A stretch of 64,000 nt of DNA from Secundilactobacillus collinoides DSM 20515 = JCM 1123 (GTDB lineage: Bacteria > Bacillota > Bacilli > Lactobacillales > Lactobacillaceae). This document shows, piece after piece, positions 41,032 to 51,160 of the stretch. Within the stretch, counting starts at the first letter, position 1; each line of letters starts with the position of its first letter. Below the pieces are notes generated by a model. The model was not told the DNA's origin. It saw only the letters and a program-made list of their open reading frames with translations, and ran no database searches. Location of the stretch: assembly GCF_001435975.1 (NCBI RefSeq), contig NZ_AYYR01000014.1:1-64000 (forward strand), written 5' to 3'. Position numbers and translations under genes: made by a program.

Positions 41032-41193
41032 ATGACAACACTTCTTGGTCTTTTCCTGATCTTAATGCTCATTGTGATCGTGATCGGGTCCATTCAAGGC
41101 AATCGTCAGGTCATTATCATTGGGATGATTGGGCTGGGCGTACTAGTAGTTGTGGCTGTATTCTTACTGGTTGTGGGCATCCCCAACATCTAG
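41032..41193 (+). CDS. 53-residue two-helix membrane protein
   Basis: Short gene with a strong ribosome site (GGAGGAGAG) before its ATG, directly behind the YktB-like gene and ahead of a terminator. The product is almost wholly hydrophobic: MTTLLGLFLILMLIVIVIG, a turn IQGNRQ, then a second helix ending in VVGIPNI. No family recognised. Placement, spacing and ribosome site support a real gene; function unknown. Confidence 0.75.
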   Translation: MTTLLGLFLILMLIVIVIGSIQGNRQVIIIGMIGLGVLVVVAVFLLVVGIPNI

Positions 41194-41212
41194 GACAGTC
41201 AAAAACAGCAAA

Positions 41213-41246
41213 AAAAAGCAACCTGCCAAATGGCAAGTTGCTTTTT
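41213..41246. terminator. Bidirectional terminator before rpsD
   Basis: AAAGCAACCTGCCA pairs with TGGCAAGTTGCTTT (one mismatch or wobble), A-run on one side and T-run on the other. Confidence 0.9.
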
Positions 41247-41262
41247 GAGTTGACGCGGAAGA

Positions 41263-41871
41263 CTATAGCTTGTTGTAGTATTCAACGATAAGTGATTCGT
41301 CGATATCAGCATCAAGTTCTTCACGTTGTGGTAACCGTGTTAATTGGCCTTCAAGCTTGTCGGCGTCGAATTCAACGTATTGAGGACGACCAACGACTGC
41401 TTCAACAGCGTCCTTGATGATTTGCATATCCTTGGACTTTTCACGAACACTAACAACTTGTCCTGGCTTAACTTCGTATGAAGGAATATCCACACGCTTG
41501 CCATCAACAGTGATGTGACCGTGGTTAACCAATTGACGAGCTTGGCGACGAGTAGTAGCCAAACCTAAACGGTAAACAACGTTGTCCAAACGACGTTCGA
41601 GCAAGATCATGAAGTTAACACCATGCTTGCCTTCACGGATTTTACCGGCACGAACGAACAAGTTCTTGAATTGACGTTCAGTTAAGCCGTAAGTGAACCG
41701 TAACTTTTGCTTTTCGCGAAGTTGCGTCCCATATTCAGACAACTTTTGACGACGGCCTTGACCGTGATCGCCAGGAGCGTATGGACGACGAGCTAATTCT
41801 TTACCAGTCCCTGAAAGGGAAATACCAAGACGACGTGAAATGCGCCAGCTTGGGCCTGTATAACGTGACAT
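41263..41871 (-). CDS. rpsD: 30S ribosomal protein S4
   Basis: Primary 16S rRNA-binding protein that starts small-subunit assembly. It begins [20 protein letters not shown]; the S4 RNA-binding domain is at about 90-155 ([20 protein letters not shown]). 202 residues. The ATG I use follows GGAGG; the in-frame start 72 bases upstream lies in the leader. No zinc-binding CxxC pattern is seen, so this is the cysteine-free form. Alone, as in Bacillus, outside the large ribosomal operons. Confidence 0.97.
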   Translation of the reverse strand: MSRYTGPSWRISRRLGISLSGTGKELARRPYAPGDHGQGRRQKLSEYGTQLREKQKLRFTYGLTERQFKNLFVRAGKIREGKHGVNFMILLERRLDNVVYRLGLATTRRQARQLVNHGHITVDGKRVDIPSYEVKPGQVVSVREKSKDMQIIKDAVEAVVGRPQYVEFDADKLEGQLTRLPQREELDADIDESLIVEYYNKL

Positions 41872-42047
41872 AAATTGAATCCTCCAATGATTTTTAGTTG
41901 GAGTAAAATAATTCTTCGTAAGCACAGTATTCGTGCAGATCACTTTGCAGGTTTCGCCCTGTGCAGCCGCAGGTTACTAACTGAACCACCAAGTGGGCAG
42001 TGACCTGTTGACGAGCTTACCGCTTACCGCCGCATTATTTTACACAA
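41872..42047 (-). promoter_or_regulatory. Long leader of rpsD, possible S4 autoregulatory RNA
   Basis: About 175 transcribed bases before the start codon, rich in pairable GC segments (for example GCGGTAAGC...GCTCG and CAGGT...ACCTG on the minus strand). In B. subtilis S4 represses its own mRNA through the leader. No detailed match could be tested here. Confidence 0.4.
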
Positions 42048-42052
42048 AGAGT

Positions 42053-42082
42053 AGTGTACCTCGAAACGCTAGTCAATGTCAA
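42053..42082 (-). promoter_or_regulatory. rpsD promoter
   Basis: On the minus strand TTGACA, 18 bases, TACACT. The -35 lies inside the 3' end of the neighbouring reductase gene. Confidence 0.65.
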
Positions 42083-42536
42083 TGTGTGTGAGCAAAATGT
42101 CAGCAAACTGTTCAAGTTCAGCTTGGTCGTCAGTGGTAAAACGCGAAAGCTTTGGTGAATCAATGTCCATGACGCCGATTTTTTTGCCGTCCTTGATCAA
42201 TGGTACGACAATTTCGGAGTTGCTGGCTGAATCGCAGGCAATGTGGCCAGGAAATTCATGAACGTTTTCAACGACTAAGGTTTTTTCTTCTTTAAAAGCT
42301 GTCCCGCAGACGCCATTGCCGATTTTAATATGCACACAGGCAACGTTTCCCTGGAAGGGTCCGAGCATCAATTCATCGGTGTCTTCCTGGTAGAGATAAA
42401 AGCCGGCCCAGTTAATATCCGTGAGGGATTGGTTGAGCAGGGCGGATGCGTTTGATAAGTTGGAAATCAGGTTGTGTTCGTTATACAAAAGAGCATCAAT
42501 CTGTTGGTTCATTAATGATGGTGTTGCTTCTTGCAT
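42069..42536 (-). CDS. msrC: Free methionine-(R)-sulfoxide reductase (GAF domain)
   Basis: GAF-fold enzyme that reduces free Met-R-sulfoxide. Cysteines 67, 77 and 101 (NVACVHI, GNGVCGTA, HIACDSASNSEIV) have the 10 and 24 residue spacing of the three catalytic cysteines of the E. coli enzyme. 155 residues. Bacillus homologue YtsP, which also neighbours rpsD and ezrA. Divergent from ezrA. Confidence 0.9.
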   Translation of the reverse strand: MQEATPSLMNQQIDALLYNEHNLISNLSNASALLNQSLTDINWAGFYLYQEDTDELMLGPFQGNVACVHIKIGNGVCGTAFKEEKTLVVENVHEFPGHIACDSASNSEIVVPLIKDGKKIGVMDIDSPKLSRFTTDDQAELEQFADILLTHIDID

Positions 42537-42702
42537 AAAATCGCCTCTTTACTATTGATTAAAACTTAAAATTCCGGTGAAGCCTTTTCACTAACTATGC
42601 TATAATTTAAGCTAGGATTGATTTTAATGGCTAAATGTATAAAAAGCAAACAAAAGCGGTTCACCATACATATGAAAATGGTAAACGAAGGACGGGGATT
42701 GG

Positions 42703-44442
42703 ATGTTTAAGGTTTTCGTGGGAATCATCATCTTAGCGATTGTAATTTATGGCGGTATTTTAATCTACCAACAGTATCTGCTGCGCCAGCTCAAAACCAT
42801 TGACCAGCAGCGTCAGCAACTGGATATTGACGGGTTGGATACAGCGGTGGCGCAAGTCAAAACGATGAGTTTGACCGGGAAGACGCTTGATCAAGTTCAG
42901 GAGTTGCTGACCGACTACACGGCATTGAACGAAACACGCCTGCCACGGTTGAAAGCGCAACTGGATCAAGCCACTGGCAGCGCGAAACAATACCGGTTGT
43001 TAGCGACCCGCAGTAATTTGAAGAAGGCACAGGATTCATTACGGGTCACCCAAGATGCTATTGCTCAGTTAACGGACCAGATCGATGAACTCAAACAGGT
43101 GGATGAGCAGCATAAAGCTGCCGTTAAAGCCCTAGAAAAAAAGTACCAGGATCTACGCAAAACGTTGCTGGCTAAAAACTTCATGTACGGTCCAAGCATT
43201 GATGGGTTGGAAACTGAGTTAGGCACACTGGAAGATGACAACGACCGGTTTAGGGAACTGACCAGTCAAGGCGATCATGAAAAAGCAGCTCAACTTTTAG
43301 CTCAGCTCCAAAAGGATACCGAACACCTTGAAGAAATGATCGAACAGATCCCACCATTGTACAAGAATCTGGAAACCGAATTTCCAGCACAAATCAGTGA
43401 ACTGCAACAGGGGGAAGCAACCTTGAGCGCCCAAGGCTTTAAGTACCCAGAGGCTGATATGCACGACCAGATTCAGGGCTTAAACGGTGAGGTTAAGGCC
43501 GGTAAAGATGCTTTGACGCAGTTAGATATGGATAAGGTCCAGGCAAACGACACCGCGCTGACGAATAAGATCGACCACTTTTATGACACCATGGAAAAGG
43601 AAATGGGTGCCAAGGAAAAGGTCACGACTAACCTAGACACTCTAGCCAAGTTTATCGCCCATGCCCGGAACCAAAATACATTACTGACCCGCGAATTGGA
43701 TCGGTTAAACTTAAACTACACGCTTGATCACCAAGAAGTTGAGACCGCCCGTGAGTTTAAAGAGCAGATTCGCAACTTGGATAGTGCCTATCAAGCAGAT
43801 ATTGAAGCCATCCAAAGTAATCAGGCTGTGTATACGCAAGTGTTAGCCCGTCAAACGCAAGCGGAACACGATCTGCAGCAAATTGAAGAGCAGCAGCAGA
43901 CAATCAACACTGCTGTCTCAGGGTTGGTTAAGGAAGAACAACAGGCACGTGATACGCTGCAACAATTTGAGCTGCGGCAACACGGGTTACGACGTCAGGT
44001 GGAAAATTTAAATCTGCCAGGCGTCTCTAAGACCTACCTTGACTACTACAATGTGGTGCGCGATGAGATTGCCAAACTTAACGATGATATCAACCAGGTC
44101 CAAATTAATATGGAAGAGATCACAAAACAGTTGATCATGATTCAGTCTGATTTGGACATCTTGGCTGAGAAGACGACCGATCTTGTCGACAGCGCTGAGT
44201 TATCTGAACAGTTGATCCAGTACGCTAACCGGTATCGGCTGACCCACGATGAAGTTGCGAAAGCCAGTCAGGAAGCTCAGCGGTTATTTGATCAGGAATT
44301 TGATTACGCAAAGAGTCTTGAGACGATTGCCACCGTTTTGGATCAGGTTGAACCCGGTTCTTATAAGCGGTTAGAGGATAATTATTACCACCAAAAGGGG
44401 ACGACTAAGAAACCGGAACCTGAGGCAAAAGAAGAACAGTAA
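42703..44442 (+). CDS. ezrA: Septation ring formation regulator EzrA
   Basis: Membrane protein that limits FtsZ ring formation and links division to wall synthesis. One N-terminal membrane helix (residues 4-25, VFVGIIILAIVIYGGILI), then about 540 residues of spectrin-like coiled coil rich in Q, E, L and K. 579 residues, the family length. Extended -10 TGCTATAAT about 95 bases upstream; GAAGGACGGGG before the ATG. A terminator follows at once. Confidence 0.93.
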   Translation: MFKVFVGIIILAIVIYGGILIYQQYLLRQLKTIDQQRQQLDIDGLDTAVAQVKTMSLTGKTLDQVQELLTDYTALNETRLPRLKAQLDQATGSAKQYRLLATRSNLKKAQDSLRVTQDAIAQLTDQIDELKQVDEQHKAAVKALEKKYQDLRKTLLAKNFMYGPSIDGLETELGTLEDDNDRFRELTSQGDHEKAAQLLAQLQKDTEHLEEMIEQIPPLYKNLETEFPAQISELQQGEATLSAQGFKYPEADMHDQIQGLNGEVKAGKDALTQLDMDKVQANDTALTNKIDHFYDTMEKEMGAKEKVTTNLDTLAKFIAHARNQNTLLTRELDRLNLNYTLDHQEVETAREFKEQIRNLDSAYQADIEAIQSNQAVYTQVLARQTQAEHDLQQIEEQQQTINTAVSGLVKEEQQARDTLQQFELRQHGLRRQVENLNLPGVSKTYLDYYNVVRDEIAKLNDDINQVQINMEEITKQLIMIQSDLDILAEKTTDLVDSAELSEQLIQYANRYRLTHDEVAKASQEAQRLFDQEFDYAKSLETIATVLDQVEPGSYKRLEDNYYHQKGTTKKPEPEAKEEQ

Positions 44443-44454
44443 GTTTGAGTGTAC

Positions 44455-44482
44455 GTGCCAGTTGGTGCGTACACTTTTTTTG
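44455..44482 (+). terminator. ezrA terminator
   Basis: GTGTACG pairs with CGTACAC across a 12-base loop, followed by a T-run. Confidence 0.8.
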
Positions 44483-44660
44483 TGAGGAAAACGGTTTGAT
44501 GTTTGGTTCGGGTTTTGTGTTTGGTTGTGACGCGGGTTATTGTTCTTGCTTTGTTATGGGATTCTGCGATAGTGACGTTTTGGGATATTTTTATTTCTGC
44601 GATGGCTTGGTTGATGCAATTGCTCTAAAGACCCGGTCCTCACGGTGATTTAGCTAATTT

Positions 44661-44789
44661 GGCGTCGAAACGTGTTCCGAAAGGCAAGGGGCTCCTGCGT
44701 AAGGGACTTTGACCTAAAAAGGCCGGGTCTGCCTTTTTGGGTCAAAGTCCCTTACGCTCCGCCCCTTAACCGCCTTTCTCCACACTCTA
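44661..44789 (+). repeat. Intergenic hairpin repeat, best-preserved copy
   Basis: Ends GGCGTCGAAACGTGTTCCG and CGCCTTTCTCCACACTCTA. The central arms are 27 bases each (44697-44723 and 44731-44757), with the 7-base loop CGGGTCT. Outer arms GGGGC/GCCCC and AAAGGC/GCCTTT extend the pairing. A promoter starts two bases after the end. The stretch between the ezrA terminator and this repeat holds nothing I recognise. Confidence 0.9.
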
Positions 44790-44790
44790 C

Positions 44791-44819
44791 TTGTAACCCC
44801 ACCCATTTCTCGTTATAAT
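44791..44819 (+). promoter_or_regulatory. Promoter of the desulfurase-thiI pair
   Basis: TTGTAA, 17 bases, TATAAT, directly behind the hairpin repeat. Confidence 0.8.
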
Positions 44820-44876
44820 AAAAGCACTTTTTGATTGAAGTCGAACCAATCTAAAAATAAAGAGGCTTAGAAATTT

Positions 44877-46052
44877 ATGATTTATTTTGATAACAGTGCT
44901 ACCACTAAAGCAGCACCGGAAGTTGTGGATACCTATGATAAGGTCAGCCACCAGATTTGGGGCAACCCATCCAGTCTGCACCAGTTTGGTGAACAAGCCT
45001 TTAATCTGTTGGAACAATCTCGTAAGCAGATTGCTGATCTGCTTGGGGCTTCGCAAAGCGAGATCCTGTTCACTAGCGGCGGGACTGAAGGTGACAACTG
45101 GGTCGTAAAGGGAACCGCCATCGAAAAGCGGGCGTTTGGGAATCACTTGATCACCACTGCCGTTGAACATCCGGCCATCCATAACTCAATGGAACAGCTG
45201 AAACAACTCGGCTACGAAGTGACTTATTTGCCAGTTGACGAACACGGCCGTATCTCAATCGATGATTTGAAGAAGGCCATTCGGCCAACCACGATCCTTG
45301 TGTCTGTCATGGCCGTCAACAATGAAATTGGGACCATTCAACCACTAAAGGAAGTGGCAGACGTGCTCAAAGACTACCCGAAGATTCATTTTCATATCGA
45401 TGCTGTGCAAGGAATTGGCAAGGGCATCCAGGACATGATCATGAATGACCGGGTCGACTTTGTGACGTTCTCTGGTCACAAGTTCCATGCCCCACGCGGT
45501 ATCGGATTTATTTACGCGCGTCGTGGTCGCAAGATTGCGCCATTATTGACCGGTGGCGGTCAGGAACGCAACTTGCGGAGCGGGACTGAAAACTTACCAG
45601 CCATCGCTGCAATGGCCAAGGCATTGCGTTTGTTACTTGATAACGAACCGACTAAGGTCGACACTCAGCGTCAGATCAAAGAACGCATCTTCAATCACGT
45701 TAAGGACTTCCCACTGGTCACCACGTTCTCAGAAGATAATGACGGGTTTGCCCCGCACATTCTCTGTTTTGCAATTCGCGGTGTTCGTGGTGAGACCATC
45801 GTTCACGCGTTTGAAGAACACGAAATCTACATTTCAACGACGAGTGCTTGCTCATCTAAGAAACATTTGGCATCCAGCACTTTGACTGCAATGCGGATTC
45901 CAGAAGAAGTCTCAACGAGTGCCATTCGGATCTCATTGGACGAACACAACACACTGGCAGAGGCCGATGAATTTAATACGGTCTTTGATCAGCTTTACAA
46001 GCAATTTGAAAAATTGAGCAACACTTCTGCTGACGAACCAGCGAAAGCTTAA
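44877..46052 (+). CDS. nifZ: Cysteine desulfurase dedicated to ThiI
   Basis: PLP enzyme that takes sulfur from cysteine as a persulfide. Schiff-base lysine K202 in FSGHKFHAPRG and persulfide cysteine C325 in STTSACSSK. 391 residues, short-loop class I type. It begins 25 bases before thiI, and the pair corresponds to nifZ-thiI of B. subtilis, where the desulfurase feeds ThiI for 4-thiouridine in tRNA. The TTAGAAATTT before the ATG is a weak ribosome site. Confidence 0.92.
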   Translation: MIYFDNSATTKAAPEVVDTYDKVSHQIWGNPSSLHQFGEQAFNLLEQSRKQIADLLGASQSEILFTSGGTEGDNWVVKGTAIEKRAFGNHLITTAVEHPAIHNSMEQLKQLGYEVTYLPVDEHGRISIDDLKKAIRPTTILVSVMAVNNEIGTIQPLKEVADVLKDYPKIHFHIDAVQGIGKGIQDMIMNDRVDFVTFSGHKFHAPRGIGFIYARRGRKIAPLLTGGGQERNLRSGTENLPAIAAMAKALRLLLDNEPTKVDTQRQIKERIFNHVKDFPLVTTFSEDNDGFAPHILCFAIRGVRGETIVHAFEEHEIYISTTSACSSKKHLASSTLTAMRIPEEVSTSAIRISLDEHNTLAEADEFNTVFDQLYKQFEKLSNTSADEPAKA

Positions 46053-46076
46053 TTTCTAAAACAAAGGAGGGTATCT

Positions 46077-47294
46077 ATGGAATACACAGAAATCATGGTG
46101 CGCTATGGTGAATTGTCCACAAAGGGTAAAAACCGCAAAGATTTTATCAAACAACTGGGCAAAAACGTTCGTCATAGTCTACATGACTTTCCCGGCCTTG
46201 ATATTCGGGCTCAGTATGACCGGCTGCACGTGGCTTTAAACGGCACGCCAGCTCAACCGGTCATGAATCGGTTGAAGGGCGTATTTGGTATCGAAAACTT
46301 CTCCCCGATGATCAAGCTGGAAAAAGATTTTGACCAGGTTAAGGCAACGGCACTTCAAATGGTGCAGGCGCAGTACAAACCTGGCATGACATTTAAGATC
46401 AACACGAAGCGTCAAGACCACCATTTCGAATATGACACTAACCAGATCAACGATAAGCTGGGTGGTCACATCCTGCGTAACGTTCCTGGTATTGAAGTCC
46501 AAATGAAGCAGCCTGATATCATGATCAAGGTGGAAGTCCGCTTAAACGGTATCTTCTTGACCAGTGAGACCATCAAGGGTGCTGGCGGCCTGCCGGTTGG
46601 TACTGGCGGTCACGCGGTGATGATGCTTTCTGGCGGGATCGATTCACCAGTTGCGTCATACCTTGGCATGAAACGGGGCGTTAAGCTGGACATGGTGCAC
46701 TTCTTTAGTCCGCCGTACACCAGTGAACAGGCGTTAGCTAAAGCTAAGGAACTCACCTCAAAGATTGCCGGCTATGCTGGCAGTATTCAGTTTGTCCAGG
46801 TGCCGTTTACTAAGGCCCAGGAAGACATTAAGGAAAAAGTCCCAGAGGGTTACCTGATGACCATTCAACGTCGGATGATGCTGCGGATCACCGCAGCTAT
46901 CGCACAGTTGCGTGGGGCAAAAGGGGTCTTTACTGGCGAATCGTTGGGTCAAGTGGCCTCCCAAACACTTGAGAGTATGTTGGCCATCAACGATGTGACG
47001 ACCATGCCCGTGTTACGGCCGCTGGTTTCAATGGATAAGACTGAGATTATTAAGATTGCCGAACAGATCGACACCTATGAGTTGTCGATTCTGCCATTTG
47101 AAGATTGCTGTACGATCTTCACACCGCCGGCACCAAAGACGCGGCCTGATTTAGAGAAGACGCGTAACTTTGAAAAATTGATTGACGTTGACGCCTTGAT
47201 GAAAGAAGCTATCGATGGCATTCAAGTCTGCAACATCAAACCTGGGGAGAACTTTATGAACCAACAGGAAGATGTCTTTGCGGAATTACTTTAA
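46077..47294 (+). CDS. thiI: tRNA 4-thiouridine synthase
   Basis: Adds sulfur to U8 of tRNA and takes part in thiamine thiazole sulfur transfer. N-terminal ferredoxin-like and THUMP domains (about 1-165), then a PP-loop ATPase domain with SGGIDSP (185-191). No C-terminal rhodanese domain, as in Bacillus, so sulfur must come from the desulfurase directly. 405 residues; AAAGGAGGG before the ATG. Confidence 0.95.
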   Translation: MEYTEIMVRYGELSTKGKNRKDFIKQLGKNVRHSLHDFPGLDIRAQYDRLHVALNGTPAQPVMNRLKGVFGIENFSPMIKLEKDFDQVKATALQMVQAQYKPGMTFKINTKRQDHHFEYDTNQINDKLGGHILRNVPGIEVQMKQPDIMIKVEVRLNGIFLTSETIKGAGGLPVGTGGHAVMMLSGGIDSPVASYLGMKRGVKLDMVHFFSPPYTSEQALAKAKELTSKIAGYAGSIQFVQVPFTKAQEDIKEKVPEGYLMTIQRRMMLRITAAIAQLRGAKGVFTGESLGQVASQTLESMLAINDVTTMPVLRPLVSMDKTEIIKIAEQIDTYELSILPFEDCCTIFTPPAPKTRPDLEKTRNFEKLIDVDALMKEAIDGIQVCNIKPGENFMNQQEDVFAELL

Positions 47295-47302
47295 ATTTAG
47301 CG

Positions 47303-47334
47303 AAAAAAGTCTGGCATGATGCCAGACTTTTTTT
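47303..47334 (+). terminator. thiI terminator
   Basis: AAGTCTGGCA pairs with TGCCAGACTT, followed by a T-run; A-run before. Confidence 0.9.
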
Positions 47335-47382
47335 GATGCACGCCATCATTTGCAGGGATTAGAATCCCAAATTGCCGTAATC

Positions 47383-47414
47383 TTAGTGACTTAGTGACTT
47401 AGTGACTTAGTGAC
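47383..47414. repeat. Four tandem copies of TTAGTGAC
   Basis: Perfect 8-bp unit repeated four times between the thiI terminator and tpx. No coding context. Confidence 0.95.
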
Positions 47415-47597
47415 GATGAAGCGATTTTGCTGCCATTAGACGTCAGTAATCAGTGAACATTAGGTGGGGGAGAATTTAGTGGCGCGTTACACAATTTTCA
47501 TTAATCTAAATCGCTATTTTCAGTACGGACACCTTGCATTTTCCAAGTTCTCGCGGTAAATTAAGAAGAAATTGGTTCAGTAAAGGATGTGTTCATC

Positions 47598-48107
47598 GTG
47601 AAGGTTACGTTTCGAGGGGAAACTGTTGAGTTAGAAGGCAATCCGCCGCAAGTTGGCGACCAGTTGCCGAAGTTTAAGTTGTTTGATACGGATAACAATA
47701 AGGTCAAAATGGCACAGTTGTTAGGCAAACCGCTTTTAATTTCCATTATGCCGGATATTAATACCCGGGTATGCAGCATGCAGACTCGCAAATTTAATCA
47801 ACAGGCAGACCACTATCCGGATGCGACGTTCATCGCCGTTTCAAATAACACGATTCAGGAACAGAAGAGCTGGTGTGCGGCTGAGGGCGTTGAAAACCTG
47901 CGCGTGCTGTCAGATGAGGAACTATCGTTTGGCTACGCAACCGATCTCTACCTGCCAACATTGGGAAATCTTGCACGCAGTATCATTATCACCGACGCTG
48001 AAGGTAAAATCACTTATGAGGAGATCGTTCCTGAAATCACCGATGAACCAAATTACGTGGCTGCGTTAGATGCATTGGAAAAGTTGACCGACCGCGTTGA
48101 AGATTAA
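47598..48107 (+). CDS. tpx: Thiol peroxidase
   Basis: Atypical 2-Cys peroxiredoxin that reduces hydrogen and alkyl peroxides with thioredoxin. Peroxidatic C59 in MPDINTRVCSMQTRKFN and resolving C93 in KSWCAAEGV fit Tpx, though TRVC replaces the more usual TGVC or TPVC. 169 residues from a GTG that follows AAAGGA; an in-frame GTG nine bases earlier lies almost on that site. Single gene. Confidence 0.92.
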   Translation: MKVTFRGETVELEGNPPQVGDQLPKFKLFDTDNNKVKMAQLLGKPLLISIMPDINTRVCSMQTRKFNQQADHYPDATFIAVSNNTIQEQKSWCAAEGVENLRVLSDEELSFGYATDLYLPTLGNLARSIIITDAEGKITYEEIVPEITDEPNYVAALDALEKLTDRVED

Positions 48108-48139
48108 AACAGCAAGCTGGTAAAACTCACAATTGACAG

Positions 48140-48168
48140 TTGACGTGTCGCTTAAAATTGGCTATCAT
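48140..48168 (+). promoter_or_regulatory. Promoter of the valS leader
   Basis: TTGACG, 17 bases, TATCAT. Confidence 0.75.
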
Positions 48169-48174
48169 AGCGAG

Positions 48175-48412
48175 TATAAGCAATGAGCAAGAGAGTAAGC
48201 CATTCGATTTGTGCAGAGAGAAAACGACCGCTGAAACGTTTTTCAAACCGGATTACTGAAGGTAACTTGTGAGCTGTCGGACTGAACGAACAGTAGGTCT
48301 GGCCGGAACAACATCCGTTAGATTGTTATTAAGAGGGGTTAAAAACCCAATTTAGGTGGTACCGCGAAAAGCATTTCGTCCTATGTTTATAGGATGAAGT
48401 GCTTTTTTCTTA
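48175..48412 (+). promoter_or_regulatory. T-box leader, valine specifier, of valS
   Basis: Stem I base CAAG/CTTG with the AGTA motif behind it (48194). The specifier after GAAG is GTA (48262-48264), a valine codon. The T-box sequence AGGTGGTACCGCG is at 48354. A terminator follows: AGCATTTCGTCCTA against TAGGATGAAGTGCT with a T-run. Uncharged tRNA-Val would favour the antiterminator and raise valS expression. Confidence 0.95.
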
Positions 48413-48455
48413 CATAACAGTCAAAAATAAGGGAAACAGAAGGGAAGCAGAATCT

Positions 48456-51122
48456 ATGGCAGACGACAACACACAAATGCCGCCAAAGTACGACCCGCAA
48501 GCTGTTGAAGCTGGTCGTTACAATGAATGGCTGGACGCAGGACTTTTCAAACCGAGTGGGGATAAGAAGGCTCACCCGTATTCAATCGTTATTCCGCCGC
48601 CGAATGTTACTGGTAAGCTGCATTTAGGTCATGCTTGGGATACGACTTTACAAGATATGCTGATCCGGCAAAAACGGATGCAGGGTTTTGACACCCTGTG
48701 GCTGCCTGGGATGGATCACGCTGGGATTGCAACTCAAGCTAAAGTTGAGGCTCGGCTGCGTGAACAGGGCATCAGCCGCTATGACCTTGGCCGTGAAAAG
48801 TTTGTTGAAAAGGTCTGGGAATGGAAGGACGAATACGCTGATACCATTAAGAAACAGTGGTACAAGCTGGGCTTGTCACTAGACTACTCCCGTGAACGGT
48901 TTACCCTTGATAAGGGGTTGTCTGAAGCCGTTAAGAAGGTCTTTGTTCAACTGTATAACAAGGGCTTGATTTATCGCGGAGAATACATTATCAACTGGGA
49001 TCCGCAAGCACGAACTGCGTTGTCCGACATTGAGGTTATCCATAAGGACGACAAGGGCGCTTTCTATCACGTGAAATACAAGTTCGCTGATGGGAAAACG
49101 ACCCTTGATGGCAAGGACTACATTGAAATTGCCACTACCCGTCCCGAAACGATGATGGGGGATACTGCTGTCGCCGTAAACCCTAAGGACGAACGGTACA
49201 AGGACGTGGTTGGCAAGAATGTCATCCTGCCGTTAGCTGACCGTGAGATTCCAATCATCGCCGACCAACACGCCGATCCCGCCTTTGGGACAGGGGCCGT
49301 TAAGATCACCCCAGCACATGACCCTAATGACTTTCTAGTTGGGAACCGTCATAACTTGGAACGCATCAACACCATGAATGAAGATGCTTCCATGAACGAA
49401 AAAGCCGGCAAATACGCCGGTATGGATCGGTTTGAAGCTCGGAAAGCCATGGTTCAAGATTTACAGGATCAAGGGTTGATGATTTCTATCGAACCAATCG
49501 TCCACTCCGTTGGTCACTCAGAACGGACGGGGGTTCAAGTCGAAGCCCGGTTGTCCACACAATGGTTCGTTAAGATGAAGCCGTTAGCTGAACAAGCGCT
49601 CAAGAACCAAGAGACGGACGACAAAGTATCCTTCGTGCCAGACCGGTTTGCTAAGACCTTCTCCCAATGGATGGAGAACGTCCACGACTGGGTTATTTCA
49701 CGACAACTGTGGTGGGGCCATCAAATTCCAGCTTGGTACAATAAAAAAACTGGTGAGACTTACGTGAACGAAGAACCACCGGCAGATATTGAAAATTGGG
49801 AACAGGATAAGGATGTTTTGGACACCTGGTTCTCAAGTGCCCTGTGGCCATTTTCAACGATGGGTTGGCCCAACGAAGACGCGCCTGATTTCAAGCGCTA
49901 CTTCCCAACGGACACGCTGGTTACCGGCTATGATATTATCTTCTTCTGGGTTTCTCGGATGATTTTCCAGTCCCTTGAATTTACCGGTCGTCGGCCATTC
50001 AAGCACGTGCTGCTTCACGGGTTGATTCGTGACGAAACGGGTCGTAAGATGAGCAAGTCGCTTGGTAATGGGATCGATCCCATGGACGTGATCGACAAGT
50101 ACGGTGCCGATGCACTGCGGTGGTTCTTGTCCAACGGCTCAACACCTGGCCAAGATATCCGGTTCTCTTACAAGAAGATGGATTCTGCTTGGAACTTTAT
50201 TAACAAGATCTGGAACGCCAGTCGTTACGTTATCATGAACTTGGGTGACATGACGTTGCCAAAATTACCTGCTGAATCCGAATGGGACTTGGCAGACAAG
50301 TGGATCTTGAGCCGCTTAAACGCAACGGTCAAGCAGGTCACTGAACAGTTCGAGAAGTTTAACTTCGGTGAAGCTGGTCGGGCCTTGTACGACTTTATCT
50401 GGAACGACTTTTGTGACTGGTACATCGAAATGTCCAAGGAGATCTTGAACGGTGATGATGAACAGGCTAAGTCAAAGACGCGCAACGTTTTGGCTTACGT
50501 TCTCGATCAGTTCCTCCGCTTGCTGCACCCAATCATGCCATTCGTGACCGAAAAAATTTGGTTGACGATGCCGCATGAAGGCAAATCATTGGTCGTGGCG
50601 CAGTACCCAGTTGACCACCCAGAATTTGATAACGCCAAGGCTGAGGGTCAAATGGCCAACCTGATCGAACTGATCAAGGCTGTCCGGAACATCCGTGCTG
50701 AAGCCAACGCGCCAATGTCATCAACCATCGATGTGCTGATCAAAACAGCGAACACCGATCTGGAAGCCGTTTTCGAAAACAACCGTGAGTACATTGACCG
50801 GTTTGTGCACCCGAAGGAATTGACGATCGGCGCTGATGTGGCCGCACCTACTTTGGCCATGAGTGCCATCATTACGGATGCTGAAGTCTACGTTCCACTG
50901 GCAGAATTGGTCGATTTGAACGAAGAAGCTGCCCGACTTGAAAAGGAAGTTAAGAAGTTCGAATCAGAAGTTGACCGCGCCAAAAAGAAATTGGCTAACG
51001 AACGCTTTGTTGCCAATGCACCTGATGATGTGGTGGATGCTGAACGTCAAAAGCAAAGTGAAAACGAATCGAAGTTACAAGCAACTAAGGATCGTTTAGC
51101 AGCGATTAAAGCGCAACAATAA
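48456..51122 (+). CDS. valS: Valyl-tRNA synthetase
   Basis: Class Ia synthetase that charges tRNA-Val and edits mischarged threonine. HIGH-type motif in [15 protein letters not shown] (HLGH 56-59), KMSKS at 531-535, the CP1 editing domain between, and a C-terminal coiled coil (about 820-888, rich in E and K) that clamps the tRNA. 888 residues from the ATG; an upstream in-frame start would lie in the T-box terminator. Confidence 0.97.
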   Translation: MADDNTQMPPKYDPQAVEAGRYNEWLDAGLFKPSGDKKAHPYSIVIPPPNVTGKLHLGHAWDTTLQDMLIRQKRMQGFDTLWLPGMDHAGIATQAKVEARLREQGISRYDLGREKFVEKVWEWKDEYADTIKKQWYKLGLSLDYSRERFTLDKGLSEAVKKVFVQLYNKGLIYRGEYIINWDPQARTALSDIEVIHKDDKGAFYHVKYKFADGKTTLDGKDYIEIATTRPETMMGDTAVAVNPKDERYKDVVGKNVILPLADREIPIIADQHADPAFGTGAVKITPAHDPNDFLVGNRHNLERINTMNEDASMNEKAGKYAGMDRFEARKAMVQDLQDQGLMISIEPIVHSVGHSERTGVQVEARLSTQWFVKMKPLAEQALKNQETDDKVSFVPDRFAKTFSQWMENVHDWVISRQLWWGHQIPAWYNKKTGETYVNEEPPADIENWEQDKDVLDTWFSSALWPFSTMGWPNEDAPDFKRYFPTDTLVTGYDIIFFWVSRMIFQSLEFTGRRPFKHVLLHGLIRDETGRKMSKSLGNGIDPMDVIDKYGADALRWFLSNGSTPGQDIRFSYKKMDSAWNFINKIWNASRYVIMNLGDMTLPKLPAESEWDLADKWILSRLNATVKQVTEQFEKFNFGEAGRALYDFIWNDFCDWYIEMSKEILNGDDEQAKSKTRNVLAYVLDQFLRLLHPIMPFVTEKIWLTMPHEGKSLVVAQYPVDHPEFDNAKAEGQMANLIELIKAVRNIRAEANAPMSSTIDVLIKTANTDLEAVFENNREYIDRFVHPKELTIGADVAAPTLAMSAIITDAEVYVPLAELVDLNEEAARLEKEVKKFESEVDRAKKKLANERFVANAPDDVVDAERQKQSENESKLQATKDRLAAIKAQQ

Positions 51123-51160
51123 ATAGCTGTTTGGCGCTCGATTGCGGACTTCGTTCATGC

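Noticed and set aside
44445-44648. 67-codon plus-strand frame after ezrA
   Set aside because: It begins inside the ezrA terminator and gives a Gly/Phe/Cys-rich peptide without a ribosome site.
47383-47414. CRISPR-like array
   Set aside because: The repeat unit is 8 bp with no spacers; it is a plain microsatellite.
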